Shown in pieces: positions 1 through 7,151 of a DNA stretch of 9,845 nucleotides. Numbering within the stretch: position 1 is the first letter of the stretch; each line of letters opens with the position of its first letter. A program made the position numbers and the translations under genes. The notes below the pieces were generated by a model. That model was not told the origin of the DNA. It saw nothing but the letters and a program-made list of their open reading frames with translations, and did not search any database. The DNA comes from Candidatus Paracaedibacteraceae bacterium UBA6184. GTDB lineage: Bacteria > Pseudomonadota > Alphaproteobacteria > UBA6184. Location: NCBI GenBank assembly GCA_002422845.1, contig DITM01000073.1:1-9845 (forward strand). Reading direction: 5' to 3'.

Positions 1-1
1 G

Positions 2-580
2 GAATATACCGTGTCAAAAGGGCTGCGTCAGTTAAGAGTGGCAGAGACAGAAAAATATGCTCATGTGACATTTTTTTTGAACGGGGGACGAGAAGAGCCT
101 TTTGATGGAGAAGATCGAGTTTTGATCCCATCTCCTAAAGTTGCAACGTATGATTTAGAACCTATGATGGCAGCGGATCAGGTAACAGAAGCTGTGCTTT
201 CTGGAATAGGAAAGTACGATTTGATAGTGGTCAATTATGCTAACCCAGATATGGTGGGTCATACGGGGGTGGTTGAAGCTAGTGTGAAGGCCGTTGAAAC
301 AATAGATGTTCAATTGGGTCGATTGGAAGCTGCCATTTTACAGAATGACGGTGCTATGGTTATTACAGCAGATCATGGGAATATTGAAACGTTGTGGGAT
401 AATAAATCGGGGCAGCCTCATACAGCGCATACGATGAACCCAGTTCCGTTTATTGTCGTTCAGAATAATGCTATATTTAAATTAAAAGTAGGAGCCTTGT
501 GCGATGTGGCGCCTACCGTCTTACGCATAATGAAACAAGAAAAACCAGCGGAAATGACAGGGAAATGTTTAATAGATTAA
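2..580 (+). CDS. gpmI: 2,3-bisphosphoglycerate-independent phosphoglycerate mutase, C-terminal part (5' end outside window)
   Basis: This is the last ~192 codons of cofactor-independent phosphoglycerate mutase, the cytoplasmic glycolytic enzyme interconverting 3- and 2-phosphoglycerate using two Mn ions. The reading frame is open from base 2. The GTG at 11 is an internal valine, because the family-conserved stretch around TVSKGLRQLRVAETEKYAHV runs through it. Counting from that codon, the metal and phosphate-site residues of the alkaline-phosphatase fold are present: NPDMVGH (D80, H84), TADHGN (D121, H122) and HTAHT (H140); K15 probably matches the conserved substrate lysine. The family is about 510 residues long, so the N-terminal metal site, the phosphoserine nucleophile and the phosphotransferase insert lie upstream of the window. 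The 3' end overlaps the following envC-like gene by 16 bases. The visible portion is intact, and identification is secure. Confidence 0.97.
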   Translation, partial: EYTVSKGLRQLRVAETEKYAHVTFFLNGGREEPFDGEDRVLIPSPKVATYDLEPMMAADQVTEAVLSGIGKYDLIVVNYANPDMVGHTGVVEASVKAVETIDVQLGRLEAAILQNDGAMVITADHGNIETLWDNKSGQPHTAHTMNPVPFIVVQNNAIFKLKVGALCDVAPTVLRIMKQEKPAEMTGKCLID

Positions 581-1299
581 GGCCTATGCTGATAGGGTGT
601 ATATTGATGAATACATCTGTGTATGCGGATTTAAAACTAGCGACTAAGCTTGTGAGTTGTAGTGGTGTTTTGACCGAAGAGGTTAATAAACATAGATTAA
701 CTCAGTCAGCATTAAGTGCAACACCTGAGCTCATCAAAGGCGATCGCCATCGATTTATATTGTCTAGATTTGGAAGCTCTCAACCCAAAATTAAAATTAG
801 GCAAAAAATTGCTGAAGTTAAAATCGTAACAAAAGAGCAATTGATAGAACCACAATTGCCAGAGGAAAAGAGAAGGCATAAGTTATATGCTGACACTACA
901 GAAAGTAGTCCTAAACTTAAATTTAATTGGACGATGATGCCGCCCGTTAAAGGAGGGGTCTCTCATAAATTTGGAGAAGGAGAAAAGAAGTTATCACAAG
1001 GAGTTGTGTATAATATTAAAGCAAGCCAAGTTGTCCATGCACCTGTGGGAGGTGTTGTTATTTTTTCGGGTTTAATGAAAGAATTTGAACATGTGGTAAT
1101 GATTGAGAAAGATTTTGAGAATATTATCTTGGTTGCTGGTATTAGTAATGCCGATGTCAAGCAAGGGGATAAAGTGTACCGTGGACAAAAGATAGGTGCA
1201 GTGGTAAAAGGAGGATGGGTATATGTAGAGTTCCGTAATGCTGGAATGCCCATAGATCCCCAACAGATTTTAGTGTCAGGAAAAGTAAATGAAGAGTAA
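565..1299 (+). CDS. envC: EnvC-like secreted murein hydrolase activator with degenerate LytM (M23) domain
   Basis: Predicted 244-residue periplasmic protein. I chose the ATG at 565, not the in-frame GTG at 499, because it puts a Sec signal peptide at the very N-terminus: Arg4 and Arg6, hydrophobic MLIGCILM, cleavage after SVYA (residue 21). Its Shine-Dalgarno is weak (GGAA 11 bases upstream), so coupling to gpmI is likely. Residues ~122-236 form a LytM fold, but by hand alignment the zinc ligands are all replaced: HxGxD reads SQGVV (S144, V148), the third His is G192, and HxH reads WVY (W218, Y220). The ending VYVEFRNAG...DPQQIL parallels LYFEIR...NPQ of E. coli EnvC, a non-catalytic activator of N-acetylmuramoyl-L-alanine amidases at the septum. 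The order gpmI-envC-ctpA supports this. It is far shorter than E. coli EnvC (~420 residues), and I see no long coiled coil in residues 22-121. The symbol is by homology and position. Confidence 0.85.
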   Translation: MFNRLRPMLIGCILMNTSVYADLKLATKLVSCSGVLTEEVNKHRLTQSALSATPELIKGDRHRFILSRFGSSQPKIKIRQKIAEVKIVTKEQLIEPQLPEEKRRHKLYADTTESSPKLKFNWTMMPPVKGGVSHKFGEGEKKLSQGVVYNIKASQVVHAPVGGVVIFSGLMKEFEHVVMIEKDFENIILVAGISNADVKQGDKVYRGQKIGAVVKGGWVYVEFRNAGMPIDPQQILVSGKVNEE

Positions 1300-2767
1300 G
1301 TTTATAATGCGATTATCGTACAGTGTTAGTTTGTGCGCCATTTTGTTATCTTCGTGTGGGGCAATGTCTTCATCGTCAGAAAATAAAGCGGTAGATGACC
1401 CCAAACAAGTGATCCCAAAACCAGAACAGACACCTAATCCCGAACAGCAGCAAAAGTTGGATGTATTGAGAGACGTTTTGTTCCCGCAAATTTACAGTGT
1501 GATCAAACAATACTACGTAGAGGAGCCAGATCAAGAATTAATGATTCAGGGCGCTATCAATGGTATGTTGTCAGCATTGGATCCCCATTCAAGTTATATG
1601 GGACCCAAAGAGTATAAAGAATTTAGAGGGCGTGCCTATGGATCAATGTTGGGTGTGGGGATTCAGATTGTTCCTGATCGTGGTGCCATTCGGGTGATTG
1701 CTCCGATAGAAGATACCCCTGCGTATCGTGCGGATATTAAAGCGGGTGATTATATCATTAAAGTTGATGGCGAGTACGTGTTTGGATTATCCATCGATGA
1801 AGCAATTAGTAAATTGCGCGGTACGAAAGCGGGAACAGAGGTGAAAGTTAGTCTGTTCCGTAATGGTGAAATGCTTGAAAAAACCATGAAACGTGAAGAG
1901 ATTAAAATCAATTCAGTAAAGTGGGGTGTATTGCAAGACGTAGGATATATTCGTATCAGTACATTTGACGAAGTTGCTCCCAAGGATTTTATTGCTGCAA
2001 TCAAAGATATCAAACATAAACTGGGTAAAAACCTTAAAGGATTAGTGATCGATGTTCGTTCAAACCCTGGTGGTTTATTAAATGAATGTCTTCAGATGTG
2101 TAACCAATTGTTGGATGGCGGAGTTGTTGTTTCGTCTAAAGGACGTGATGAAAGCCAGAACATGGTGTTTAACGTAGAGCCCACCGGATTAACCAAGGGG
2201 ATTCCCTTGGTTGTGTTGATGGATGAAGGATCTGCATCTGCGTCTGAAATTTTAGCTGCAGCCGTTCAAGATCATAAACGCGGCTTAGTGATTGGAACAC
2301 AGTCGTATGGTAAGGGAACTGTGCAGGTTGTTGTCCCCTTCGGAGGTAAGAAAAGTATCCCAGAAGGTGATGTATTTGCGCCGTTACGTGAAGAGCGAGC
2401 AATTCGCCTTACAATTGCTAGATATTATGCCCCTAGTGGTCGTTCTATTCAGGGTAAAGGAGTTGAGCCTGATTTAATTGTAGAGCCTGCAAAAATTGAA
2501 AAACTTCAACGTCATGAAATGTTACGAGAGAGTGATTTTAAAAATGCGTTGGATGTCTCGGAGACTGAACGCCGAAAGAACAGTTTCTTTAATGAAGAAA
2601 AGAAAAAAGCTGATAAAAAAGATGTCGTGCAGAAACCAATGGCTGTAAAAAAACAATTGGATCAAGAGCGCTTAGCTGCAATGTATGAAGAGGACTATCA
2701 GTTCTTGCGTGCAGTTGATACAGTAAAAACGTTGAATCTGGTGCAGTCATCATCTAAGAGTAACTGA
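1289..2767 (+). CDS. ctpA: S41 family C-terminal processing protease with lipoprotein signal
   Basis: A 492-residue carboxy-terminal processing serine protease. It cleaves periplasmic proteins near their C-termini; in several proteobacteria its targets are cell-wall hydrolases. The ATG at 1289 overlaps envC by 11 bases and has AGGA seven bases upstream. The N-terminus reads as a lipoprotein signal: basic MKSKFIMR, hydrophobic run, lipobox LSSC with Cys23, then a Ser/Pro/Gln-rich linker (24-55). Gly24 at +2 would favour the outer membrane by the enterobacterial rule. Next come an N-terminal helical segment (~56-115, with LDPHSSYM), a PDZ domain (~116-200) and the S41 catalytic core (~210-395). 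The Ser-Lys pair, assigned by the family's 25-residue spacing, is S317 in GSASASE and K342 in YGKGTVQ, with Q346 also present. The tail is charged and ends with a conserved-looking EEDYQFLRA helix. Complete and apparently active. Confidence 0.95.
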   Translation: MKSKFIMRLSYSVSLCAILLSSCGAMSSSSENKAVDDPKQVIPKPEQTPNPEQQQKLDVLRDVLFPQIYSVIKQYYVEEPDQELMIQGAINGMLSALDPHSSYMGPKEYKEFRGRAYGSMLGVGIQIVPDRGAIRVIAPIEDTPAYRADIKAGDYIIKVDGEYVFGLSIDEAISKLRGTKAGTEVKVSLFRNGEMLEKTMKREEIKINSVKWGVLQDVGYIRISTFDEVAPKDFIAAIKDIKHKLGKNLKGLVIDVRSNPGGLLNECLQMCNQLLDGGVVVSSKGRDESQNMVFNVEPTGLTKGIPLVVLMDEGSASASEILAAAVQDHKRGLVIGTQSYGKGTVQVVVPFGGKKSIPEGDVFAPLREERAIRLTIARYYAPSGRSIQGKGVEPDLIVEPAKIEKLQRHEMLRESDFKNALDVSETERRKNSFFNEEKKKADKKDVVQKPMAVKKQLDQERLAAMYEEDYQFLRAVDTVKTLNLVQSSSKSN

Positions 2768-2779
2768 GAAGCACTAGAG

Positions 2780-2822
2780 TCTATACAACTCAAACAGAAT
2801 AACTCTGCTTGAGTTGTATAGA
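2780..2822 (+). terminator. Long hairpin after ctpA, probable terminator or mRNA end
   Basis: A 14-bp perfect stem (2780-2793 with 2809-2822, built on CTATACAACTCAA / TTGAGTTGTATAG), one A·C mismatch, four more pairs (CAGA/TCTG) and a five-base loop. It begins 12 bases after the ctpA stop, where the gpmI-envC-ctpA unit would end. No T-tract follows directly; the next one is seven Ts at 2865-2871. It may therefore act as a 3' RNA stabiliser or a weak or bidirectional terminator. The hairpin is certain on paper, its function is inferred. Confidence 0.5.
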
Positions 2823-2890
2823 ACAGATGACTTGTCGGATTGTTTTCCTAACTATGTGGGGTTCTTTTTTTCTAAATCTTCATTTTATCC

Positions 2891-2919
2891 TTGCATTTTA
2901 AGGGGCTATTCCGTACAAA
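2891..2919 (+). promoter_or_regulatory. Candidate sigma-70-type promoter for the mutS operon
   Basis: TTGCAT (2891-2896) and TACAAA (2914-2919) are separated by 17 bases and end about 50 bases before the mutS start. The matches to consensus are modest (3/6 and 4/6). This is the best pair I found in the 202-bp gap (2768-2969), and a promoter is expected here because the previous transcription unit seems to end at the hairpin. AT-rich DNA gives such matches by chance, so this is a suggestion only. Confidence 0.3.
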
Positions 2920-2969
2920 TAGAGTGCAGTTAATTCTGTAATTTATCATTCAGAAATATAGGTTGGTCG

Positions 2970-5576
2970 GTGAGTAACTCTGTGAGTACAACCCCGATGA
3001 TGGCACAGTATTTTGCTATCAAAGAGCAGCACAAAAATGCGTTGTTGTTCTATAGATTGGGCGATTTTTATGAGCTTTTTTATGAAGACGCCATCACCGC
3101 ATCCAAAGCACTTGATATTACCCTTACAAAGCGTGGACAAAACCAAGGTGAAGCGATACCTATGTGTGGCATTCCGTTTCATGCCTATGAAAATTACTTA
3201 AGTCGATTGATTCGTCAAGGGCATTCTGTTGCCATCTGTGAGCAGATGGAGACACCAGAAGAGGCTAAAAAACGTGGAGGAAAATCGATTGTACAGCGAG
3301 ATGTTGTGCGAGTTGTGACTCCAGGAACGTTGACCGAAGATACATTATTAAATGCCGGGTTACCTAACTATTTATGTGCGATCAATATTAGCAAAGATCA
3401 GCTCGTTTGCGGTTTTGTGGATATTTCCACTGGGGTGTTTTTATTAGAGGTAAGTAATCCTTCGACCTTAGATACAGTACTGGAAAAGTACTCTCCATCT
3501 GAAATTTTGATTTCTGAATCAGCACGCTTCATTACTGAAAAAGCAACCTACATTACAATACACCGAAAAAATGTGACTTGGCAGCCTGCAAGTCGGTTTG
3601 ATAGTTATACTGGACACAAACGATTGTGCCAAATGTATCAAGTATCGACGTTGGAGTCGTTTGGTCATTTTACCGAGGATGAAATTTCCGTTGCGGGTGC
3701 GTTGGTTGATTATATTGCGCTGACCCAGAAACAACATATGCCACGGTTGAGTCCGCCGAAAAAAATTAAGTCGGACGGGTTTTTATTCATTGATGCCCAA
3801 ACGCGCCGCAGCTTAGAACTGACGATGACGTTGAAGGGCGAATTTAAGGGGAGCATTTTATCTTTCTTAGATCATACAACCAATAACCTTGGGAAACGAA
3901 TGTTGTATGAGCAAGTTTCCCATCCATTATCCAATGTTCAAAAAATCAATGAACGGCTAGATGGAGTTGCATTTTATGGACAGCATACAGATGTTAGAAG
4001 AAGCCTTAGGGAATTACTGAAACAGGTTCCGGATATTGAACGTTGTTTGTCTAGGTTGAGCGTGGGGCGAGGATCTCCCCGAGATTTAGATGCAATTCGA
4101 AATGTGTTGAGGCTAATTCCTGAGATTAAAACCTTGCATTTGCGTCATGAAGATTTGCCGATCATATTAACTCGATCACTTCATTTACTAAAAAATTTGG
4201 ACGAGTTAAAAGATGAGCTGGATAAGGCAATTGTTGAATCTGGATTACCGATGTTAACCAGAGACGGTGGGTTTATTCGTCAGGGGTATTCTCCCCAGTT
4301 AGATGAGTATATTCAGTTGAGGGATCATGGGAAAGAGCTGCTGGAACAGATGCAAGCACGCTATGTTCAAGACACTGGAATTTCAACATTAAAAATTAAA
4401 TATAATCAAGTGATTGGGTATTACATTGAAATTACTCAGACTCACAAAGATAAAGTTCCTGATTGGTTCATTTTGCGCCAAACGTTGGTCAATGGTCAAC
4501 GATATGTCACCCATGAATTGGCAGAGTTGCAAGAAAAGATACTGTCGGCGTCTGCAAAAGCATTGGAACGAGAACAGCAGTTGTTTGAAGAGCTGGTTCA
4601 AAAAGTATTATTGGATGGCGATACGTTATCGCTGATCGCAAAAGCATTGGCGTGGTTGGATGTGGCGGCATCTCATGCAGAGCTAGCCAAACATTTTAAA
4701 TTCGTTCGACCTGTCATTGATGAGGCTAAAGCGTTTCAAGTGGACGCAGGTCGGCACCCAATAGTAGAAGAAGCTCTTATATTGGAACATCAAACATTTG
4801 TACCGAACAGCTGTGATTTAGGCTCTGGTCAATCATTGTGGCTGATGACAGGTCCAAACATGGCGGGAAAAAGTACTTTCTTGCGTCAAAATGCCTTAAT
4901 GATTGTGATGTCCCATATCGGGTGTTTTGTTCCGGCAACACGAGCGCATATTGGTGTGGTGGATCGTTTGTTCAGTCGCATTGGCGCTTCGGATGATTTG
5001 GCGAGTGGTAAATCAACATTTATGGTTGAGATGATTGAAACGGCAGCCATTTTGAATCAGGCCACTGAATCATCGTTTGTGATCTTGGATGAAATCGGTC
5101 GAGGGACTGCGACCTATGACGGGATGTCAATTGCCCATGCAACACTTGAACACTTACACAACGTTAATCAATCCCGTACGTTGTTTGCAACGCATTATCA
5201 CGAGTTGACTCATTTGGAAAAAGAGCTTTCAAATGTGGTGTGTTATACCATGGCGATTCAAGAATGGAACAATACGATATTGTTTAAGCATCAGGTTATC
5301 AAAGGGTGTGCAGATCGTTCTTATGGAATTCATGTGGCAGAGCTTGCTGGGTTTCCAAAAGATGCCTTACAGCGTGCAGAGAGTATTTTGGAACATTTGG
5401 AAGCCAAAGCACTTTCTGCAGAAGGACACATAACGGTGTCTGTTCCAAAACCCGTGAAACGAATTTCGGAATTGGATAAATTTGTGAAGGGATTGAATCC
5501 TGATCAATTAAGTCCAAAAGACGCATTGGATGTCGTCTATAAACTAAAACAACTTATCAACAATGGAGATAAATAA
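2970..5576 (+). CDS. mutS: DNA mismatch repair protein MutS
   Basis: An 868-residue MutS of the MutS1 class (E. coli 853), the cytoplasmic dimeric ATPase that finds mismatches and loops and recruits MutL. The GTG start at 2970 has AGG seven bases upstream and gives the usual short leader before TPMMAQYFAIKEQ; a GTG at 2982 and an ATG at 2997 lack a good ribosome site. The N-terminal mismatch-reading motif GDFYELF carries the Phe-x-Glu pair (F33, E35). Connector, lever and clamp domains occupy the middle. The C-terminal ABC-type ATPase shows Walker A GPNMAGKST (628-636, K634), a SGKSTFMVEM segment, Walker B ILDEIGRGT (D707, E708) and the switch ATHYHEL. The end LSPKDALDVVYKLKQL is typical. I see no QxxL[F/L]-type beta-clamp motif in the last ~80 residues. 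It abuts murJ1 directly, its stop touching the next ATG, and leads the operon. Confidence 0.98.
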   Translation: MSNSVSTTPMMAQYFAIKEQHKNALLFYRLGDFYELFYEDAITASKALDITLTKRGQNQGEAIPMCGIPFHAYENYLSRLIRQGHSVAICEQMETPEEAKKRGGKSIVQRDVVRVVTPGTLTEDTLLNAGLPNYLCAINISKDQLVCGFVDISTGVFLLEVSNPSTLDTVLEKYSPSEILISESARFITEKATYITIHRKNVTWQPASRFDSYTGHKRLCQMYQVSTLESFGHFTEDEISVAGALVDYIALTQKQHMPRLSPPKKIKSDGFLFIDAQTRRSLELTMTLKGEFKGSILSFLDHTTNNLGKRMLYEQVSHPLSNVQKINERLDGVAFYGQHTDVRRSLRELLKQVPDIERCLSRLSVGRGSPRDLDAIRNVLRLIPEIKTLHLRHEDLPIILTRSLHLLKNLDELKDELDKAIVESGLPMLTRDGGFIRQGYSPQLDEYIQLRDHGKELLEQMQARYVQDTGISTLKIKYNQVIGYYIEITQTHKDKVPDWFILRQTLVNGQRYVTHELAELQEKILSASAKALEREQQLFEELVQKVLLDGDTLSLIAKALAWLDVAASHAELAKHFKFVRPVIDEAKAFQVDAGRHPIVEEALILEHQTFVPNSCDLGSGQSLWLMTGPNMAGKSTFLRQNALMIVMSHIGCFVPATRAHIGVVDRLFSRIGASDDLASGKSTFMVEMIETAAILNQATESSFVILDEIGRGTATYDGMSIAHATLEHLHNVNQSRTLFATHYHELTHLEKELSNVVCYTMAIQEWNNTILFKHQVIKGCADRSYGIHVAELAGFPKDALQRAESILEHLEAKALSAEGHITVSVPKPVKRISELDKFVKGLNPDQLSPKDALDVVYKLKQLINNGDK

Positions 5577-7151
5577 ATGGGGTTAATACGTTCCCTGATT
5601 ACAATTAGCGGGAACACGGTCATCAGCCGTATTTTAGGATTTATGCGTGACCGATTGGTCTATTCAATCTTAGGTTTAAGCCCCATGGCGGATGCGTTTT
5701 CAGTATCGGTGAAAGCTCCGGCGTTGTTTCGGCGATTATTTGCGGAAGGTGCCTTTAATGCTGCGTTTGTCCCCACATTTTCGGGGGTATATTCAGACAA
5801 AGGGGTGAATGATGCCAAAGTATTTGCGGAACAAGCCTTTACGTTATTGTTTGTTGGTTTGCTTGGCTTGGTTATTCTTGTGGAATTGTTTATGCCACAA
5901 TTTATAGGTTTAGTCGCTGGTGGCTTTAAATCAAAACCTGAAACATTACAGTATGCTATTGAATATACTCGTATAACATTTCCCTATATTTTGTTTATTT
6001 CATTGACGGCGTTGTTGGGAGCGGTATTGAACTCTATAGATCGATTTGGAGCTGCAGCAGCGACGCAAATTATCGCAAACGTTGTTGTGATTAGCTATTT
6101 CGTACTATTTTATGAAAGTGCTGAAACTCCAGGACATGCAGCAGCATGGGGATCTGTATTATCAGGATTCATACAATTAATTTGGTTGCATTGGATGTGT
6201 ACGCGTCAGTCAGGGCTAAAGATCGGATTCCGCAAACCCACCATTACACCTGAGATGCGTCAAATGTTTAAGTTGTTTGTGCCTGGATTAATTGGATCTG
6301 GAATTGTGCAATTGAACTTGTTTATGAATATGGCGATTGGTTCGCGTTTACATACAGGTGGATTGGCAGCATTACATATTGCTGACCGTGTGAATCAATT
6401 GCCATTAAGTTTGATTGGTGTTGCTATGGGAACGGTATTGTTACCTTTATTATATCGCCAGTTAAAAGCGGGTGAAGTAAAAGAAGCGATCAATACGCAA
6501 AACAGAGCCTTGGAATTGACGTTGCTGTTAACATTTCCAGCCGCGGTTACATTGATGATTTATGCGGATTCATTTATTGCAACATTGTTTATGGATAAGA
6601 ACTTTGAATTGTCAGATGTTATGAAGACTGCTCCTGCGTTAGTGGCATATTCAACAGGGTTGCCGGCGTATGTATTCTTAAAGGTTGTGAGTGCAAGTTT
6701 CTTTGCGCATAAAGATACGAAGACTCCTATGTATATTGCGGGAGTATGTTTTTTCTTAAATGCGGTATTATCGGCCTTTGCAATTTTGATGTTCAATCAT
6801 ATTGAGATGGGGCATGTCGGGATTGCTGCATCATTATCGATATCGTCGTGGATTAACGTATTTGCATTGGGATGGGTTGCTTATCGCAGAAAAATGTTAA
6901 AACTGGATAGTGGGTTTTATCGAACAACAGTATTGGGATTGATTGCCTGTGCAATTATGGGAGTTGTGATTTATGTGATTGAGCCGTTCTTTCAAGCATA
7001 TATGTTCTATGAACCGATTTACATCAAGATTGTAACGTTAATAGGGTTGATTTTAATTGGAATCATTACATTCTTTATTCCTGCCTATTTTATGGGTATA
7101 TTGAAAGTTCAAGACATTAAAGTAAATGCATTGGGAAGGGGATCACAATGA
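5577..7151 (+). CDS. murJ: Lipid II flippase MurJ, first tandem copy
   Basis: A 524-residue polytopic inner-membrane protein of the MOP superfamily that flips undecaprenyl-linked peptidoglycan precursor (lipid II) to the periplasmic face. It starts immediately after the mutS stop, with GGAG eight bases upstream inside mutS. Hydrophobic segments run along the full length, consistent with the family's 14 helices. Positions important in E. coli MurJ are all present at nearly the same numbers: S17 and R18 in SRILGFMRD, R24, D39, R52 and E57 in FRRLFAEGAF, and D270/R271 in ADRVNQLP. HAAAWG and GLPAYVFLKV are also typical. On residue conservation this is the copy more likely to do the essential flipping. 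It is followed by a second homologue with which it shares 91 of the first 210 aligned positions by hand count. Older annotations call this family MviN. Confidence 0.95.
   Translation: MGLIRSLITISGNTVISRILGFMRDRLVYSILGLSPMADAFSVSVKAPALFRRLFAEGAFNAAFVPTFSGVYSDKGVNDAKVFAEQAFTLLFVGLLGLVILVELFMPQFIGLVAGGFKSKPETLQYAIEYTRITFPYILFISLTALLGAVLNSIDRFGAAAATQIIANVVVISYFVLFYESAETPGHAAAWGSVLSGFIQLIWLHWMCTRQSGLKIGFRKPTITPEMRQMFKLFVPGLIGSGIVQLNLFMNMAIGSRLHTGGLAALHIADRVNQLPLSLIGVAMGTVLLPLLYRQLKAGEVKEAINTQNRALELTLLLTFPAAVTLMIYADSFIATLFMDKNFELSDVMKTAPALVAYSTGLPAYVFLKVVSASFFAHKDTKTPMYIAGVCFFLNAVLSAFAILMFNHIEMGHVGIAASLSISSWINVFALGWVAYRRKMLKLDSGFYRTTVLGLIACAIMGVVIYVIEPFFQAYMFYEPIYIKIVTLIGLILIGIITFFIPAYFMGILKVQDIKVNALGRGSQ

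Noticed and set aside
499..564. Upstream in-frame GTG start for the envC-like gene, adding 22 residues
   Set aside because: It would bury the signal peptide behind a polar leader and overlap gpmI by 82 bases; the ATG at 565 gives a normal signal peptide.
963..1263. Minus-strand open frames opposite the envC-like gene
   Set aside because: No recognisable product, no ribosome site, and they lie entirely opposite a well-supported gene; shadow frames.
925..1275. Active M23 zinc endopeptidase
   Set aside because: None of the His/Asp zinc ligands is present; the fold is kept but the enzyme must be inactive.
2838..2871. T-run (2865-2871) with a possible small upstream stem as a second terminator before mutS
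   Set aside because: The only stem found is four pairs including a wobble; too weak to call.
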